The translations under genes and the position numbers were made by a program. A stretch of DNA of 64,000 nucleotides from Torulaspora globosa. Lineage: Eukaryota > Ascomycota > Saccharomycetes > Saccharomycetales > Saccharomycetaceae. The notes under the pieces are model-generated. The model saw only the letters and a list, made by a program, of their open reading frames with translations. It searched no databases and was not told where the DNA came from. The stretch is from the NCBI RefSeq assembly GCF_014133895.1, contig NC_050731.1, positions 248,001 through 312,000 of the forward strand. The letters run 5' to 3'. This document shows positions 39,547 through 49,139 of the stretch, one piece after another; within the stretch, counting starts at the first letter, position 1; every line of letters starts with the position of its first letter.

Positions 39547-40182
39547 ATGAGTTCGTATCATTCAAAGCCTATCGGCTACAGTAGCACGGTCTTCAGCGCC
39601 GGCCCCAATATCGATTTGAAGGAGCTTGAGATCCAGGAGGACTGGTGCGGCAGACCTGCTAGTTCTTGGGCTGTTCGGAGGATTGGGTTGTTGCAGGCCA
39701 AAGTTGAACAGTTCAGTTACAAGATTTACCATAGTTCGAGATATGGGAAGCACCACTTGTCGAGGCTGATACCGGGGTACGTGCTCCGACAGATGGCGAA
39801 CGAAGCGTTTGGATTTGATGGGTGGAAGATGCAGGTTTTACATGTGGAGGCCCATGAGAAGCAGAGTTCGTCTGCTGGGGCGTCAGTTGGTGATGAGGGA
39901 TTCAAGTGCAGCGTTTTGGCAGAGGCCGAGGTGGAAATCTCGTTGGAAGATGGCACCAACACTCGAGCTGGTGGATTTGGGTGTGCGACTCTATCGAGCA
40001 AGGGAGAAAGCTACGCCAAGGCTAAGAAAGAAGCTGTGAATGATGCGTTCAAGAAAGCGCTACTAAGCTTCGAAAAGATTATCTTGGAACATGGGATTAA
40101 GGTTGAAAATAATTACTATGTGGGAGGCGTCTACGCCTCAGATATGGAAAAACACGTACAAGTAGATAACGTCCATCAATGA
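39547..40182 (+). CDS. RAD59: Rad52-family annealing protein Rad59
   Basis: This paralog of the Rad52 N-terminal domain acts in single-strand annealing and Rad51-independent recombination. It has 211 residues (238 in S. cerevisiae, which has a longer C-terminus). The Rad52/22 fold spans 25-190, with EDWCGRPASSWAVRRIGLLQ, YGKHHLSRLIPGYVLRQMANEAFGFDGW and the conserved SSKGESYAKAKKEAVNDAFKKALLSFEKII. It lacks the Rad51-binding C-terminal half of Rad52, which separates the two. The gene lies 17 bases from the end of convergent IKI3 and fits YDL059C. Confidence 0.95.
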   Translation: MSSYHSKPIGYSSTVFSAGPNIDLKELEIQEDWCGRPASSWAVRRIGLLQAKVEQFSYKIYHSSRYGKHHLSRLIPGYVLRQMANEAFGFDGWKMQVLHVEAHEKQSSSAGASVGDEGFKCSVLAEAEVEISLEDGTNTRAGGFGCATLSSKGESYAKAKKEAVNDAFKKALLSFEKIILEHGIKVENNYYVGGVYASDMEKHVQVDNVHQ

Positions 40183-40199
40183 TTTTGCTCTTTTGGTCT

Positions 40200-43100
40200 T
40201 CAGAAGTTCACGACTTTACTGACAGGGAACGGCGCGATCTCCGGGGTTGGAATCTCGGGGATGTAGTATATTTCTCCGTTCTCGTCTACCCTTTCGCGAT
40301 CTTTCTCGCTGATCGTGTAGATCTCTTTGATATTGTCCTTCAGCAATTGAGTCAAATCGACAAAATTCTTCTGGATTTGATGTGCCTGTTCCTTCATGGA
40401 ACGCCTGCATAGGCCGTTGATAAGTCTAATAGCATCCGGTCTTGTTTGATCCAATCTGTCGATCAGTCTTCCGATTGATTTGACAAGATACTCCTCTTCA
40501 TATATGGTACCCTTCTTTCCTCTGGCTCTTTTACGCTCTTCGCGACGCTTGTTCTTGGCAGTACGACGGGATGCACCAGTCTTCGCTGTACCGCTGGTTT
40601 TACCCGTATATTTGGTGAAAAATGACTCTTGTGTAGAGGTCTCGGAGGGTGCAATTGAAACGTCATCTTCCTGTGGTGCTTCTTGGCCATAGAACCCATA
40701 TGGGTCCTCCTCTTTCTTGGTGCGGAGCTCCCTCAATCTTCGCAATTGCGAGTTGATTTGACTTTCGCAGTCTGCTAGGAGCTCAGCAATGACACCAAAA
40801 CCTTCGCCCAAGCCGGGATCCACTACTTTAGCTATCAGTTCTGGTTTTCCTCTCTTCGCTGCTATCAGACACGCCGTGTCGTATTGGTACGCTAGACAGT
40901 AATCTCTCATAGCATTTTCGATGTTTCCCATGAACTCGAGCTGAATGACAGCCGTTTCTGCATATCTATGCTCAAAAGTTAGAGAGGAAATTAGCTCTTC
41001 AGCAAGCGTATTCACTTCATCTGGGAAATGCGTAGCGGCTATTGCCATTGCCTCTTCCCATTTCTTAGCCGAAGTGTAGCATTCCATAGCATTTCGTTGT
41101 TTGCCCAACATCTCGTATATTATACCAGCATCGTAGTATTCCTGCTTAGATGAAAGGTCCTTAGCGTAGATGTTGTAAATTGTGTTTTGCTTTTTAGTGT
41201 CATAGCGATACAAAGCTAACGCATGCTCATATAAATCATGGTTCTTAACATACGCAATTGTTTCTTCCGAAACATCTTCCGCTGCCTCATCAATGTTGGC
41301 CAAGTGGTCCAAGGCTTTCGTGAAGTTCTTGAGATAGTCATCAATTAGGAACTGGCGACGCAAAGGTTTATTATCATACAAGCTTTGTAGAAATGGCAGA
41401 TATTCACGTGGATCCATTTGTGATTTTTGAGCAACAGAGACAGCTAATTGCACATCATAGAGAGACAAAGCTGCCTTGTAGACAACATTTGCATCCTGTA
41501 AGAAACACAAATACGTAACCGCCGATTCCTTGGTCTCATCATTATCTAATGAGGCAATGAGTCTCAAAGCGTCCTCGAGATTTTGTGGTTTTTGAAAAGC
41601 ATAGGCGGTAATGATTGTTTGAAGGTATTTTTCACGGTAGGTCGAGTTGCTTAAAAGTACCTTTAACACAGCTTGGCAAATCCTGTTCACTTTAGATTTG
41701 GAGGGATCAAACATTTTCTTTTTCATATATTCTTGCATTTCAGTGAGAGGCGCCGGCTCCAATTCGAAAGGTTTTGACATGCTTGAACTTGAAGTGTCCT
41801 TGTACTTCGTTTCAGTCACATCTTCTTCACAGAGACAAGATATGAAAAAGTTCAAGTAGTCAACACGTTCCACCTGATCAATGAAGGTGGTTAAGTTGGC
41901 GTAGAACAGTTCCGGCGCGTAATCATGTAGAATGTCTAAGCTTATTCTGTGAGTTCTGCAACAAACAAATGCTTCTTTGTAGCGCTTAGCTAGAATGTCT
42001 TTTCGAACCTGCGATAACACCATGATTCGGGGATAAATGGTCTCCAAATTTCCACGAGGTGCCTGAAGAATAACAGCTGAGCTCGAAGGTATCACGGAAA
42101 CTAGTGTGGATCCTCTCTCGATGGCTCTTATCCGTTCATCAACTACTCCTTCCTCCGTTAAGGGAACAGGCTTGAACTCCAGGCTGTTCAAATGCACGAA
42201 TTGCAAATTATGCTGGGCGGTTGTGAAAAGAAGGAAACTGTCTGTTATTTCTATCGACGTTACAGCTGAAGCCAATTGGGTATCATTAGCATAGAGCTTT
42301 CCACTGCTCGTTATACCAAATGCCACCATTTCAGAACTTTCAGATTCCCATGCAGTAGATTCAAGCTTTGGAACATTATGAACTCTTTTCACTCTGAAGT
42401 CACGAACAAGTTGTGGAAATCTCGAGATTTGCTCTAATTGACCTGCTGCATCAACTTTCATAACTGTGCCATCACGAGTTTCGTAAACCAGATGATTATA
42501 GTCGAAGCTGCTTCGCAGGAGAACAACCCTATCGTAAGTATCCACGATACATGAAATTCGTGGTTGAGTTATGTCCTCAGTGTCGATCAAAGCTATGCGT
42601 GAGAGATTATCTGAATCCAACAGAACGCCGATGATATTATCGTTGATGAACGCCACTTGTCGCAGCGAATCGAGTTCACTCGCAAACTCCGACTTTTGCA
42701 GCTCGCAAACTACGGTGGGGTGTTTTCCTTTTCTCATATCTTTCAGATTAGAAATAGACGCCAGACTTAGGCCGTTCCGATGTAGTGCGGCATAGTTTTC
42801 GTTGAGAAGACTAACTGCGACATCTATGATGTTATCCGGTGCGCAAAATTCCCTATAAGACATCGGAGGAGGCACATTGGCAATTTTCAGAGGTGTAATA
42901 CCAACTGACTTCCCGTCGATAACTAGTGACATACCATTGTCATTTGGTTCCAATGTGGGACCTTGAGTCATTTTATAAGCAAAGTCCACAATGTTCACCT
43001 CGTCCCCATCGCCAAACATCAAAGTGAAGTCCTTCTCCATATGCCACTTAACGAAGCTGACGTTATTGGCATAGACCTCTTGCTTGAGATACCAGTGATA

Positions 43101-44198
43101 ATTCTTGGTGGTCCACAACTGAATCCTATCTTTCAGCACAATAGTAAGCACTTCTGAGTTGCAGTTCCATGCGAGACTCTTGATCTCTTCGTCCACAGGC
43201 AGTCTTGTGTCGAACTCGCCATGTCTCAGACCGTTTCTTTCGAAGAAAATTAACTCCAGGGCCTGCTCATTCTCGAGGTGCGCTACACGCTTTATCGAGG
43301 CAATAAGAGATCCTTGCGGTTTCCAGCTGAGACCATGTTCCATACCGTCGACGGGTTCAGACGCACTGTCGAGCTGTCCGTCACGCGTATAAACCCTAAT
43401 GGCTCTCCTTTGTACCTCTGAAGACTTTTCTTCGGTTCTAACCGTTTCGACCGTCGAAACAGCAAAGTATTCGCAATCTCCCCTCCATGATATATTCACA
43501 GCATGCGTATCCATAGATGTAATCGCACCTGTGTCGACCATATAGGGCATTGTAGGATCTCTGAGCTGATTGTCGATGAGTCCTGAAGCCTTCAAACTCG
43601 CCAGTGCTTCTCTTTCCACGGCTCTTGCACCTTTGCCCCTAAACTGCGTTTCCTTCTTTCCCCAGCCGACTGTTACATGCTTAGACTTTTTCAAATCATC
43701 AACCGCCAGTGAAGCTTCCGCGATAGGCTCAAAGAGCTTGCTGAGTAGCACAACCTTACGGTCACACGTCACCAGCGCCAGTGTCTCTTCATCAGGCGAC
43801 CACTCTGCCGCTTCGATCCCGTTATCTATTGTCCCAACAATCTCAACAACACTCTCATTTGGATCATATCTTGCCGGATCGTAAGTCGCAGATATGATGT
43901 CCCCTTGCTTGAAAACGAGCACCACCTGGTTTAGATCGGCAAAGTGAACAAAACTCAACAGTTCGTCATCGAAAGTGTCAATATTGATCGACGCAAGTAC
44001 ATTTTTCGCACCATGTTTCAGAAACTGCGTAACTTCGACTACCCCTATCTCCAGAGCACCAGTAACACACGTTATGCTGTCTGTGAGCGTATCGAACGCG
44101 CTGCTCAGGAGCTTGAAGGATATCTCGGGGTCCACTTCCTGGTAGGGAGATCCTGTAGGTCTCAATTTCCCTTTATTAAGGACAATAAGATTCCTCAT
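40200..44198 (-). CDS. IKI3: Elongator subunit Iki3 (Elp1)
   Basis: This is the large scaffold subunit of the Elongator complex, which modifies wobble uridines (mcm5, ncm5) in cytosolic tRNAs. The 1,332-residue protein (1,349 in S. cerevisiae) starts MRNLIVLNKGK and has two WD40 beta-propellers in the first 700 residues. TPR-like helices carrying the dimerisation region follow. The conserved basic tRNA-binding patch SRRTAKNKRREERKRARGKKG is near 1,215. Conserved runs include VTVGWGKKETQFRGKGARA and ETIYPRIMVL. It keeps YLR384C order with SWC7 and VAC14. An RRPE-like element lies in its promoter. Confidence 0.97.
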   Translation of the reverse strand: MRNLIVLNKGKLRPTGSPYQEVDPEISFKLLSSAFDTLTDSITCVTGALEIGVVEVTQFLKHGAKNVLASINIDTFDDELLSFVHFADLNQVVLVFKQGDIISATYDPARYDPNESVVEIVGTIDNGIEAAEWSPDEETLALVTCDRKVVLLSKLFEPIAEASLAVDDLKKSKHVTVGWGKKETQFRGKGARAVEREALASLKASGLIDNQLRDPTMPYMVDTGAITSMDTHAVNISWRGDCEYFAVSTVETVRTEEKSSEVQRRAIRVYTRDGQLDSASEPVDGMEHGLSWKPQGSLIASIKRVAHLENEQALELIFFERNGLRHGEFDTRLPVDEEIKSLAWNCNSEVLTIVLKDRIQLWTTKNYHWYLKQEVYANNVSFVKWHMEKDFTLMFGDGDEVNIVDFAYKMTQGPTLEPNDNGMSLVIDGKSVGITPLKIANVPPPMSYREFCAPDNIIDVAVSLLNENYAALHRNGLSLASISNLKDMRKGKHPTVVCELQKSEFASELDSLRQVAFINDNIIGVLLDSDNLSRIALIDTEDITQPRISCIVDTYDRVVLLRSSFDYNHLVYETRDGTVMKVDAAGQLEQISRFPQLVRDFRVKRVHNVPKLESTAWESESSEMVAFGITSSGKLYANDTQLASAVTSIEITDSFLLFTTAQHNLQFVHLNSLEFKPVPLTEEGVVDERIRAIERGSTLVSVIPSSSAVILQAPRGNLETIYPRIMVLSQVRKDILAKRYKEAFVCCRTHRISLDILHDYAPELFYANLTTFIDQVERVDYLNFFISCLCEEDVTETKYKDTSSSSMSKPFELEPAPLTEMQEYMKKKMFDPSKSKVNRICQAVLKVLLSNSTYREKYLQTIITAYAFQKPQNLEDALRLIASLDNDETKESAVTYLCFLQDANVVYKAALSLYDVQLAVSVAQKSQMDPREYLPFLQSLYDNKPLRRQFLIDDYLKNFTKALDHLANIDEAAEDVSEETIAYVKNHDLYEHALALYRYDTKKQNTIYNIYAKDLSSKQEYYDAGIIYEMLGKQRNAMECYTSAKKWEEAMAIAATHFPDEVNTLAEELISSLTFEHRYAETAVIQLEFMGNIENAMRDYCLAYQYDTACLIAAKRGKPELIAKVVDPGLGEGFGVIAELLADCESQINSQLRRLRELRTKKEEDPYGFYGQEAPQEDDVSIAPSETSTQESFFTKYTGKTSGTAKTGASRRTAKNKRREERKRARGKKGTIYEEEYLVKSIGRLIDRLDQTRPDAIRLINGLCRRSMKEQAHQIQKNFVDLTQLLKDNIKEIYTISEKDRERVDENGEIYYIPEIPTPEIAPFPVSKVVNF

Positions 44199-44313
44199 TC
44201 TCCAACAAGGCGCTACCGCTATCAGAACCTGAACTCGCTGGCAAAGAGCTCAATCTCCTAACGCCTACCATCGTCCATAACCCAGGCCATCGCCAATTAA
44301 TTGTAGCTGGAAC

Positions 44314-44360
44314 TGAAAAATTTTAAGATCACTTTGTACTAGCAGCTTAAGTCACGTGAC
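44314..44360. promoter_or_regulatory. RRPE and Cbf1-type elements upstream of IKI3
   Basis: TGAAAAATTTT at 44314-44324 is a full match to the ribosome-biogenesis RRPE element. GTCACGTGAC at 44351-44360 is a palindromic Cbf1-type E-box. They lie 115-165 bases upstream of the IKI3 ATG, with the SWC7 3' end just beyond. Confidence 0.55.
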
Positions 44361-44412
44361 AACCTCTCAACTGCCGCCGACCTCATGATAATACCGGTTG
44401 ATGGGGAGGATA

Positions 44413-44796
44413 TCATTCTGGCAGCAGGCTCTTGATCTCCTGGCGTAGTTCGGGGAGCTGTGTCAGCGTCAGTTCCGCTAACCTTTTGTTGTAGTAATAG
44501 TTCGCGAGCGTTATAACGTTGGTCTCTTGTGCGTCGAGGCCCTCGGCGCCAGGGATGCCATATGTGAACAGATCGGTAACCAGACCTCTGAGAGCTCTGA
44601 GGTGCAAGTTGCACAGCTCTGGTGAGTACATTTTGACGAGTTTGTGGTTCTGGAACTGAGCCAAAACTTCTTTGTCAATAATCGGCTCTCTAAGAAGTTG
44701 GGTGAGGTCTAGGGACTTGTCGTGGTGTGCCAGGGTCTGTTGCCGCTGAAGTAGAAGCTGGAGCAGAAGTAGTATCACGTTTGAAGGATACTCCAT
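44413..44796 (-). CDS. SWC7: SWR1 complex subunit Swc7
   Basis: This small subunit of the SWR1 remodeller, which exchanges H2A for H2A.Z, has a poorly understood role. The 127-residue protein is near the 132 of S. cerevisiae. It starts MEYPSNVILLLLQLLLQRQQTLA and has EPIIDKEVLAQF and MYSPELCNLHL as conserved runs, with a helical C-terminus. No catalytic motif is expected. It is tandem with IKI3 and divergent from VAC14, as YLR385C is, and gene order contributes to the confidence. Confidence 0.9.
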   Translation of the reverse strand: MEYPSNVILLLLQLLLQRQQTLAHHDKSLDLTQLLREPIIDKEVLAQFQNHKLVKMYSPELCNLHLRALRGLVTDLFTYGIPGAEGLDAQETNVITLANYYYNKRLAELTLTQLPELRQEIKSLLPE

Positions 44797-44974
44797 TGTC
44801 GGATGGCCGCTAGCAGCGTTTTCGGGTCCCTTTTGCTCTCTTTCTTAGCTGAAGAGGTGCGTACAAGTAGTGATGTCTATCTGACGGTAAACTCGGGCTG
44901 TTAGACAAGTACCTTAGAGACAGTGGTAGATTCGATAAAAAGAGAACGAAGACCAATTGGCGCCTGTAGGTACA

Positions 44975-47613
44975 ATGGGTATGTTGGTGGTGATCGATAT
45001 TTGGAGTTTGGGTTGCTCAGTTCACTAACGGTCGGTGTCTCGACAGATAGGTCTATTGCAAAGGGTCTCGGGGACAAGCTTTATGAGAAGAGGAAATCTA
45101 CGGCTCTGGAGCTTGAGAAGCTAGTAAAGCAGTGTGTCGCAGAAGGCGACTATGCTAGGATCGACAAGATTATCGACGAGTTGTGTAGAGACTACGCGTA
45201 TGCTTTACATCAGCCTATGGCTAGAAATGCGGGATTGATGGGATTGGCAGCTGCGGCGATCGCTCTGGGTACTAACGATGTCGGGAACTACTTGAACCAC
45301 ATTCTTCCGCCTGTTCTGGCCTGTTTTGGGGACCAAAATGATCAGGTAAGGTTCTACGCCTGCGAAAGTCTGTACAATATTGCCAAGATCGCCAAAGGCG
45401 AAATACTCGTATACTTCAACGAGGTGTTTGATGTGCTTTGTAAGGTTAGTGCAGACACGGAAAACTCGGTGAGAGGCGCTGCCGAGCTTTTGGATCGTCT
45501 AATCAAGGATATTGTGGCAGAAACCGCTTCCAGTTACATCAGTGTGGTTCATAGTAGCGCTAGAGACGTTCCGCCGCGTGTTAAAACAGATCTGGCCACC
45601 GGAGATGTTTACCAGGGAGATTATGAGCAGGATAGCACTTTGGCGTTCTCCCTACCGAAATTCATACCGCTTTTGACGGAACGAATTTACACAATTAATC
45701 CGGACACCAGAGTTTTCTTGGTTGATTGGCTTAAGGTGCTCTTGAGTACACCTGGTCTGGAGTTGATCGCCTTCTTACCGTCATTCCTTGGTGGCCTTTT
45801 TACGTTCCTGGGCGATTCTCATAAGGATGTTCGGACGGTTACACATGCGCTATTGGATCTATTGCTCCATGAGGTGGATAGGATCTCCAAGCTGCAATCA
45901 GATTTGAGAAGGAAAGAGGCAGAACGACAAAAGGCCATCGAGGATAAAGCGGAAGGCTCCTCTAAAAAGGTGGATGGGATTCTGATTGCAGAAAAAAAGA
46001 AGTCATTGATGAGTGCCCTGGGAAAGCTATCAGTGGAGAATAATGAGCATCCTGTGGAAACAACTCGGCAGCAAGAAGAGGCAAGGCCACAGCTGGCAGA
46101 AGATCAGAATTTGAGCCTCGAAAGTGCCGCTGCATCATCGCTTGCGCATCTTGATGGGGAGGACTACATACCAGGACAGGATATTCGTCTGGATTTCCCG
46201 GAGATAATTGAGATTTTAGTCAACAATTTGGCATCCTCAGAAGCTGAAATCCAATTGGTCGCTTTACGCTGGATTCGAGCTATCTTGGCGCTTTCTCCTG
46301 ATGATTTCGTTCCATTTTTTTCTAAAATTTTGTCATTGCTGTTAAAGTTGCTCAGCGATCAGGATCCTCGTATCAGTGAAAGCGCCCAGATTGTTAACCA
46401 ACAACTCATCGAGCTTTGTAGCGAATATGATCACTTGAAGGACCCTACGGCTATATCATATGGCTCTATTGTTAACAGCATGACACTACAGTTTTTCGAA
46501 AGCAAGGTAGATGCAAGAATAGCGTGCTTAGATTGGCTTCTGCTCATTTACAAGAAAGCGCCAAGTCAAATTCTGGAGCACAATGACAGCATGTTTTTGA
46601 CTCTGCTTAAATCTTTGTCTGACAAAGATGGCAGATTAATAGAAAAGGCTTTGGCTCTTCTTTCCAGCCTATGTTCTGATTCAAACGATAACTATATCAA
46701 GAAATTCTTACAGGACCTTTTGACTTTGTTCAACAGAGATACAAGACTCCTGAAAGCGAGAGCAAATTTTATAATGAGACAGCTATGCGCCCGATTGAGT
46801 CCAGAGAGAATTTATAGGGTGATATCGCCCTTACTCGATTCGTGTGATGGTCGCGTCTTTGTGCGTATGATGATTCAGATTCTTAGTACGAATCTTGTCA
46901 CAGCGCCTGAGGTGGAGCCCCTACGAAGAAAATTGAGAAACGGTGACGATGGAATGTTCTTCAATACATTGTTCAGATCATGGTGCCCGAATGCCATCTC
47001 TGTTATATCTTTATGCCTAGTGTCTGAGAATTATGAAATGGCATATTCTGTTTTGCAAGCTTATGTTAACTATGAATTGTCATTGAATGACTTGATACAG
47101 CTGGATATTCTGGTTCAATTATTAGAATCTCCAGTTTTTACTCGATTACGTCTACAGCTGTTGGAACAACAGCGATACCCTTTCCTTCACAAATCCTTAT
47201 ATGGCATTCTAATGATTTTGCCTCAATCCAAAGCCTTCGATATGTTAAACAGGAGACTGAATAGTGTGAACAGCTGGGCTTGGCAGCCTTCCTACGAAAA
47301 GCCCGTATATCAGCAGAGAAATTCTTCGCAGGTCAGTGTGAGCTGCACGATGGACTCTGAAGCGTCCCAATACTCAATCAATCAACGGACGAACAATCGC
47401 GAGCTTTTGAAGCACTTCAATGAAGCTTGTTCTGCTAATCGTTCCATGCCCAATGATGACGAAACGTATGAGACCAAATTACCATTTCTTGTGGATTCCT
47501 CCGTCAAAGCTTCTCCGTCTCCGAGAGCAGCGTCGTCTGACAGTGGATCGGTAATCCATAGGAACAGTGGACCTAAAAGGAAATCAGGTGGAGATAAATC
47601 CTTGACACCATGA
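44975..47613 (+). CDS. VAC14: Vacuolar PI(3,5)P2 scaffold Vac14, two exons
   Basis: This HEAT-repeat scaffold assembles the Fab1 lipid kinase and Fig4 phosphatase on the vacuole membrane to make and turn over PI(3,5)P2. The coding sequence joins 44975-44978 (ATGG) to 45047-47613, giving 856 residues (880 in S. cerevisiae). The spliced start MDRSIAKGLGDKLYEKRK aligns directly with S. cerevisiae MEKSIAKGLSDKLYEKRK. Unspliced, the frame has only a GTG start and a non-homologous extension. Conserved runs include QPMARNAGLMGLAA, FYACESLYNIAKIAKGEILVYFNE and NPDTRVFLVDWLKVLL. The C-terminal about 90 residues are Ser-rich and variable. Confidence 0.96.
44979..45046 (+). other. Spliceosomal intron in VAC14, after the first four coding bases
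   Basis: This 68-nt intron starts with GTATGT at 44979-44984, carries the branch site CACTAAC at 45023-45029 (one mismatch to TACTAAC) and ends ACAG at 45043-45046. Splicing gives ATG GAT AGG and restores the conserved N-terminus. Because 68 is not a multiple of three, the ATG at 44975 is out of frame without splicing. Confidence 0.93.
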
Positions 47614-47738
47614 TTCGCTACCATTATTAATCCAAATCTCCATCGAAGCCATGAATCGCTACTACTTTGAAAGTTAAGAAGTAAACGCATGCAAATTAAA
47701 ATACGTAATGGGATAAGAAAAACAGCTTCTCTTCTAGA

Positions 47739-48986
47739 TTATTGAAGAAGCTCGTCTCTATAATGTGGTTGAAAATTGACCCTCTTGGTTTTTTCTTGAC
47801 GAATTTGTCTGTTGACAGCGTTCTTCTCCAATTGCTGCATCTTTTTCAGTCCTTTCTTATACTGTTTCTCTGTAACTCCGCTGACCATTCGCCTGTCGGC
47901 AGCTGTTACTGTGCGCCTGCTGTCTGATACGTCTGAAGGCATTGGCAAATTCTGCCTATAGTATCGCTGACCTACTCGGTGGCCGACTCTGGCACCGGTC
48001 GGCAGCGTTAATTCCATGCCAGTAGTATCTACTGAAACTGTTGTGTAGTTTGAGTTGATTTCTTGCCCAGTGTGACCCGACTCCGAGTTGGCATCCTCTT
48101 CAGAGTCTGAGAAATGAATTTCCTTGTCATTTCGTGATGACTGCTGGGATTCATATGAGTCCTCACTTAGCGAGCTAAAGTCGTAAAATTGGGAGAGACG
48201 TTCCCTCTCGTGTTTGGTCTCATAGGGAAGCCTACAATGGCGCTTCGAATGCATGTGAGCCCTTATGCTCTCCAGAGTAGAACCTTCGAAGTTGCAACAG
48301 AAACAACGCTTCTGCATCACAATTTGATCGATGAGATAGTTTAACAAACCGGGAAGATCGGTAAGATATGACCTCTCTGGGATGTACAAGCCATGCTCGC
48401 GGAACATATGGTTAACATTACGTTCTATCTCCTTATGTTTAACACCGCAGTAAATGCATTCAAAGATGTCAATTCGATCGTTGCCCATCTCGCTGAAGTC
48501 ATCTGCCGTTGAATTATCGGAGTCGTAGTTCGATTCACTGGTAAATCCGTACTCAGAAACTGTGTCTTCGCCAAAATCAGTATTAGTGTCCACGCTGAAG
48601 CCAGAAATCCTAGAGATTTCGGACGCAAGCGACTCAGTGGGAGAGCTGGATCTAGCGGAGCCTTCCTGCTTTTCAATGTCAGCACGTCTGCCTCGGTCAT
48701 CGAGGGGAGAATGCTTCTGCTTAGCCTTTTTCTCCTTTAGCAATTGGCGAGCATTATTCTTGGGCTTTAAGACAGCAAAACCAAACTCGTCAACTTCATT
48801 CTCTTGTCTCTGCCTTTCTGATAACTGGAGTTTCTCAGCAAATTGAGCTGCAGTAATGCAAGGCAATTTCGCCATCCTTCTTTTCAAGTTATAACGATGC
48901 CATTCCGTCTTCATATGGTAGCGTTGCAAGTCGCTGGACTTGAATTGGATTTCGCAGCAGTTGCACGTAAAGATTGGGAAACTCAT
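47739..48986 (-). CDS. REH1: Late 60S maturation zinc-finger protein Reh1 (Rei1 family)
   Basis: This cytoplasmic pre-60S factor is related to Rei1 and occupies the polypeptide exit tunnel during late large-subunit maturation. The 415-residue protein has an N-terminal U1-type C2H2 finger FTCNCCEIQFKSSDLQRYHMKTEWHRYNLKR at 7-37. A second finger CIYCGVKHKEIERNVNHMFREHG is near 178 and a third CFCCNFEGSTLESIRAHMHSKRH near 228. The basic tail contains RRTVTAADRRMVSGVTEKQYKKG. The middle is Ser/Asp-rich. Location between VAC14 and RPS29 fits YLR387C, favouring REH1 over REI1. Confidence 0.92.
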   Translation of the reverse strand: MSFPIFTCNCCEIQFKSSDLQRYHMKTEWHRYNLKRRMAKLPCITAAQFAEKLQLSERQRQENEVDEFGFAVLKPKNNARQLLKEKKAKQKHSPLDDRGRRADIEKQEGSARSSSPTESLASEISRISGFSVDTNTDFGEDTVSEYGFTSESNYDSDNSTADDFSEMGNDRIDIFECIYCGVKHKEIERNVNHMFREHGLYIPERSYLTDLPGLLNYLIDQIVMQKRCFCCNFEGSTLESIRAHMHSKRHCRLPYETKHERERLSQFYDFSSLSEDSYESQQSSRNDKEIHFSDSEEDANSESGHTGQEINSNYTTVSVDTTGMELTLPTGARVGHRVGQRYYRQNLPMPSDVSDSRRTVTAADRRMVSGVTEKQYKKGLKKMQQLEKNAVNRQIRQEKTKRVNFQPHYRDELLQ

Positions 48987-49139
48987 TGGCTTTGTAAATC
49001 AGATTTGACTACCTATCTAGGCTGGTTTGCTGGTCTCTTTGGTCTGGAGACGAAGTAGGCTATGATCTTGCCTTTTTTAATATATATGCAGTCACTATAG
49101 AGATACGTCGGTATGCAAAGAATCTGTTAAATGGCTATG

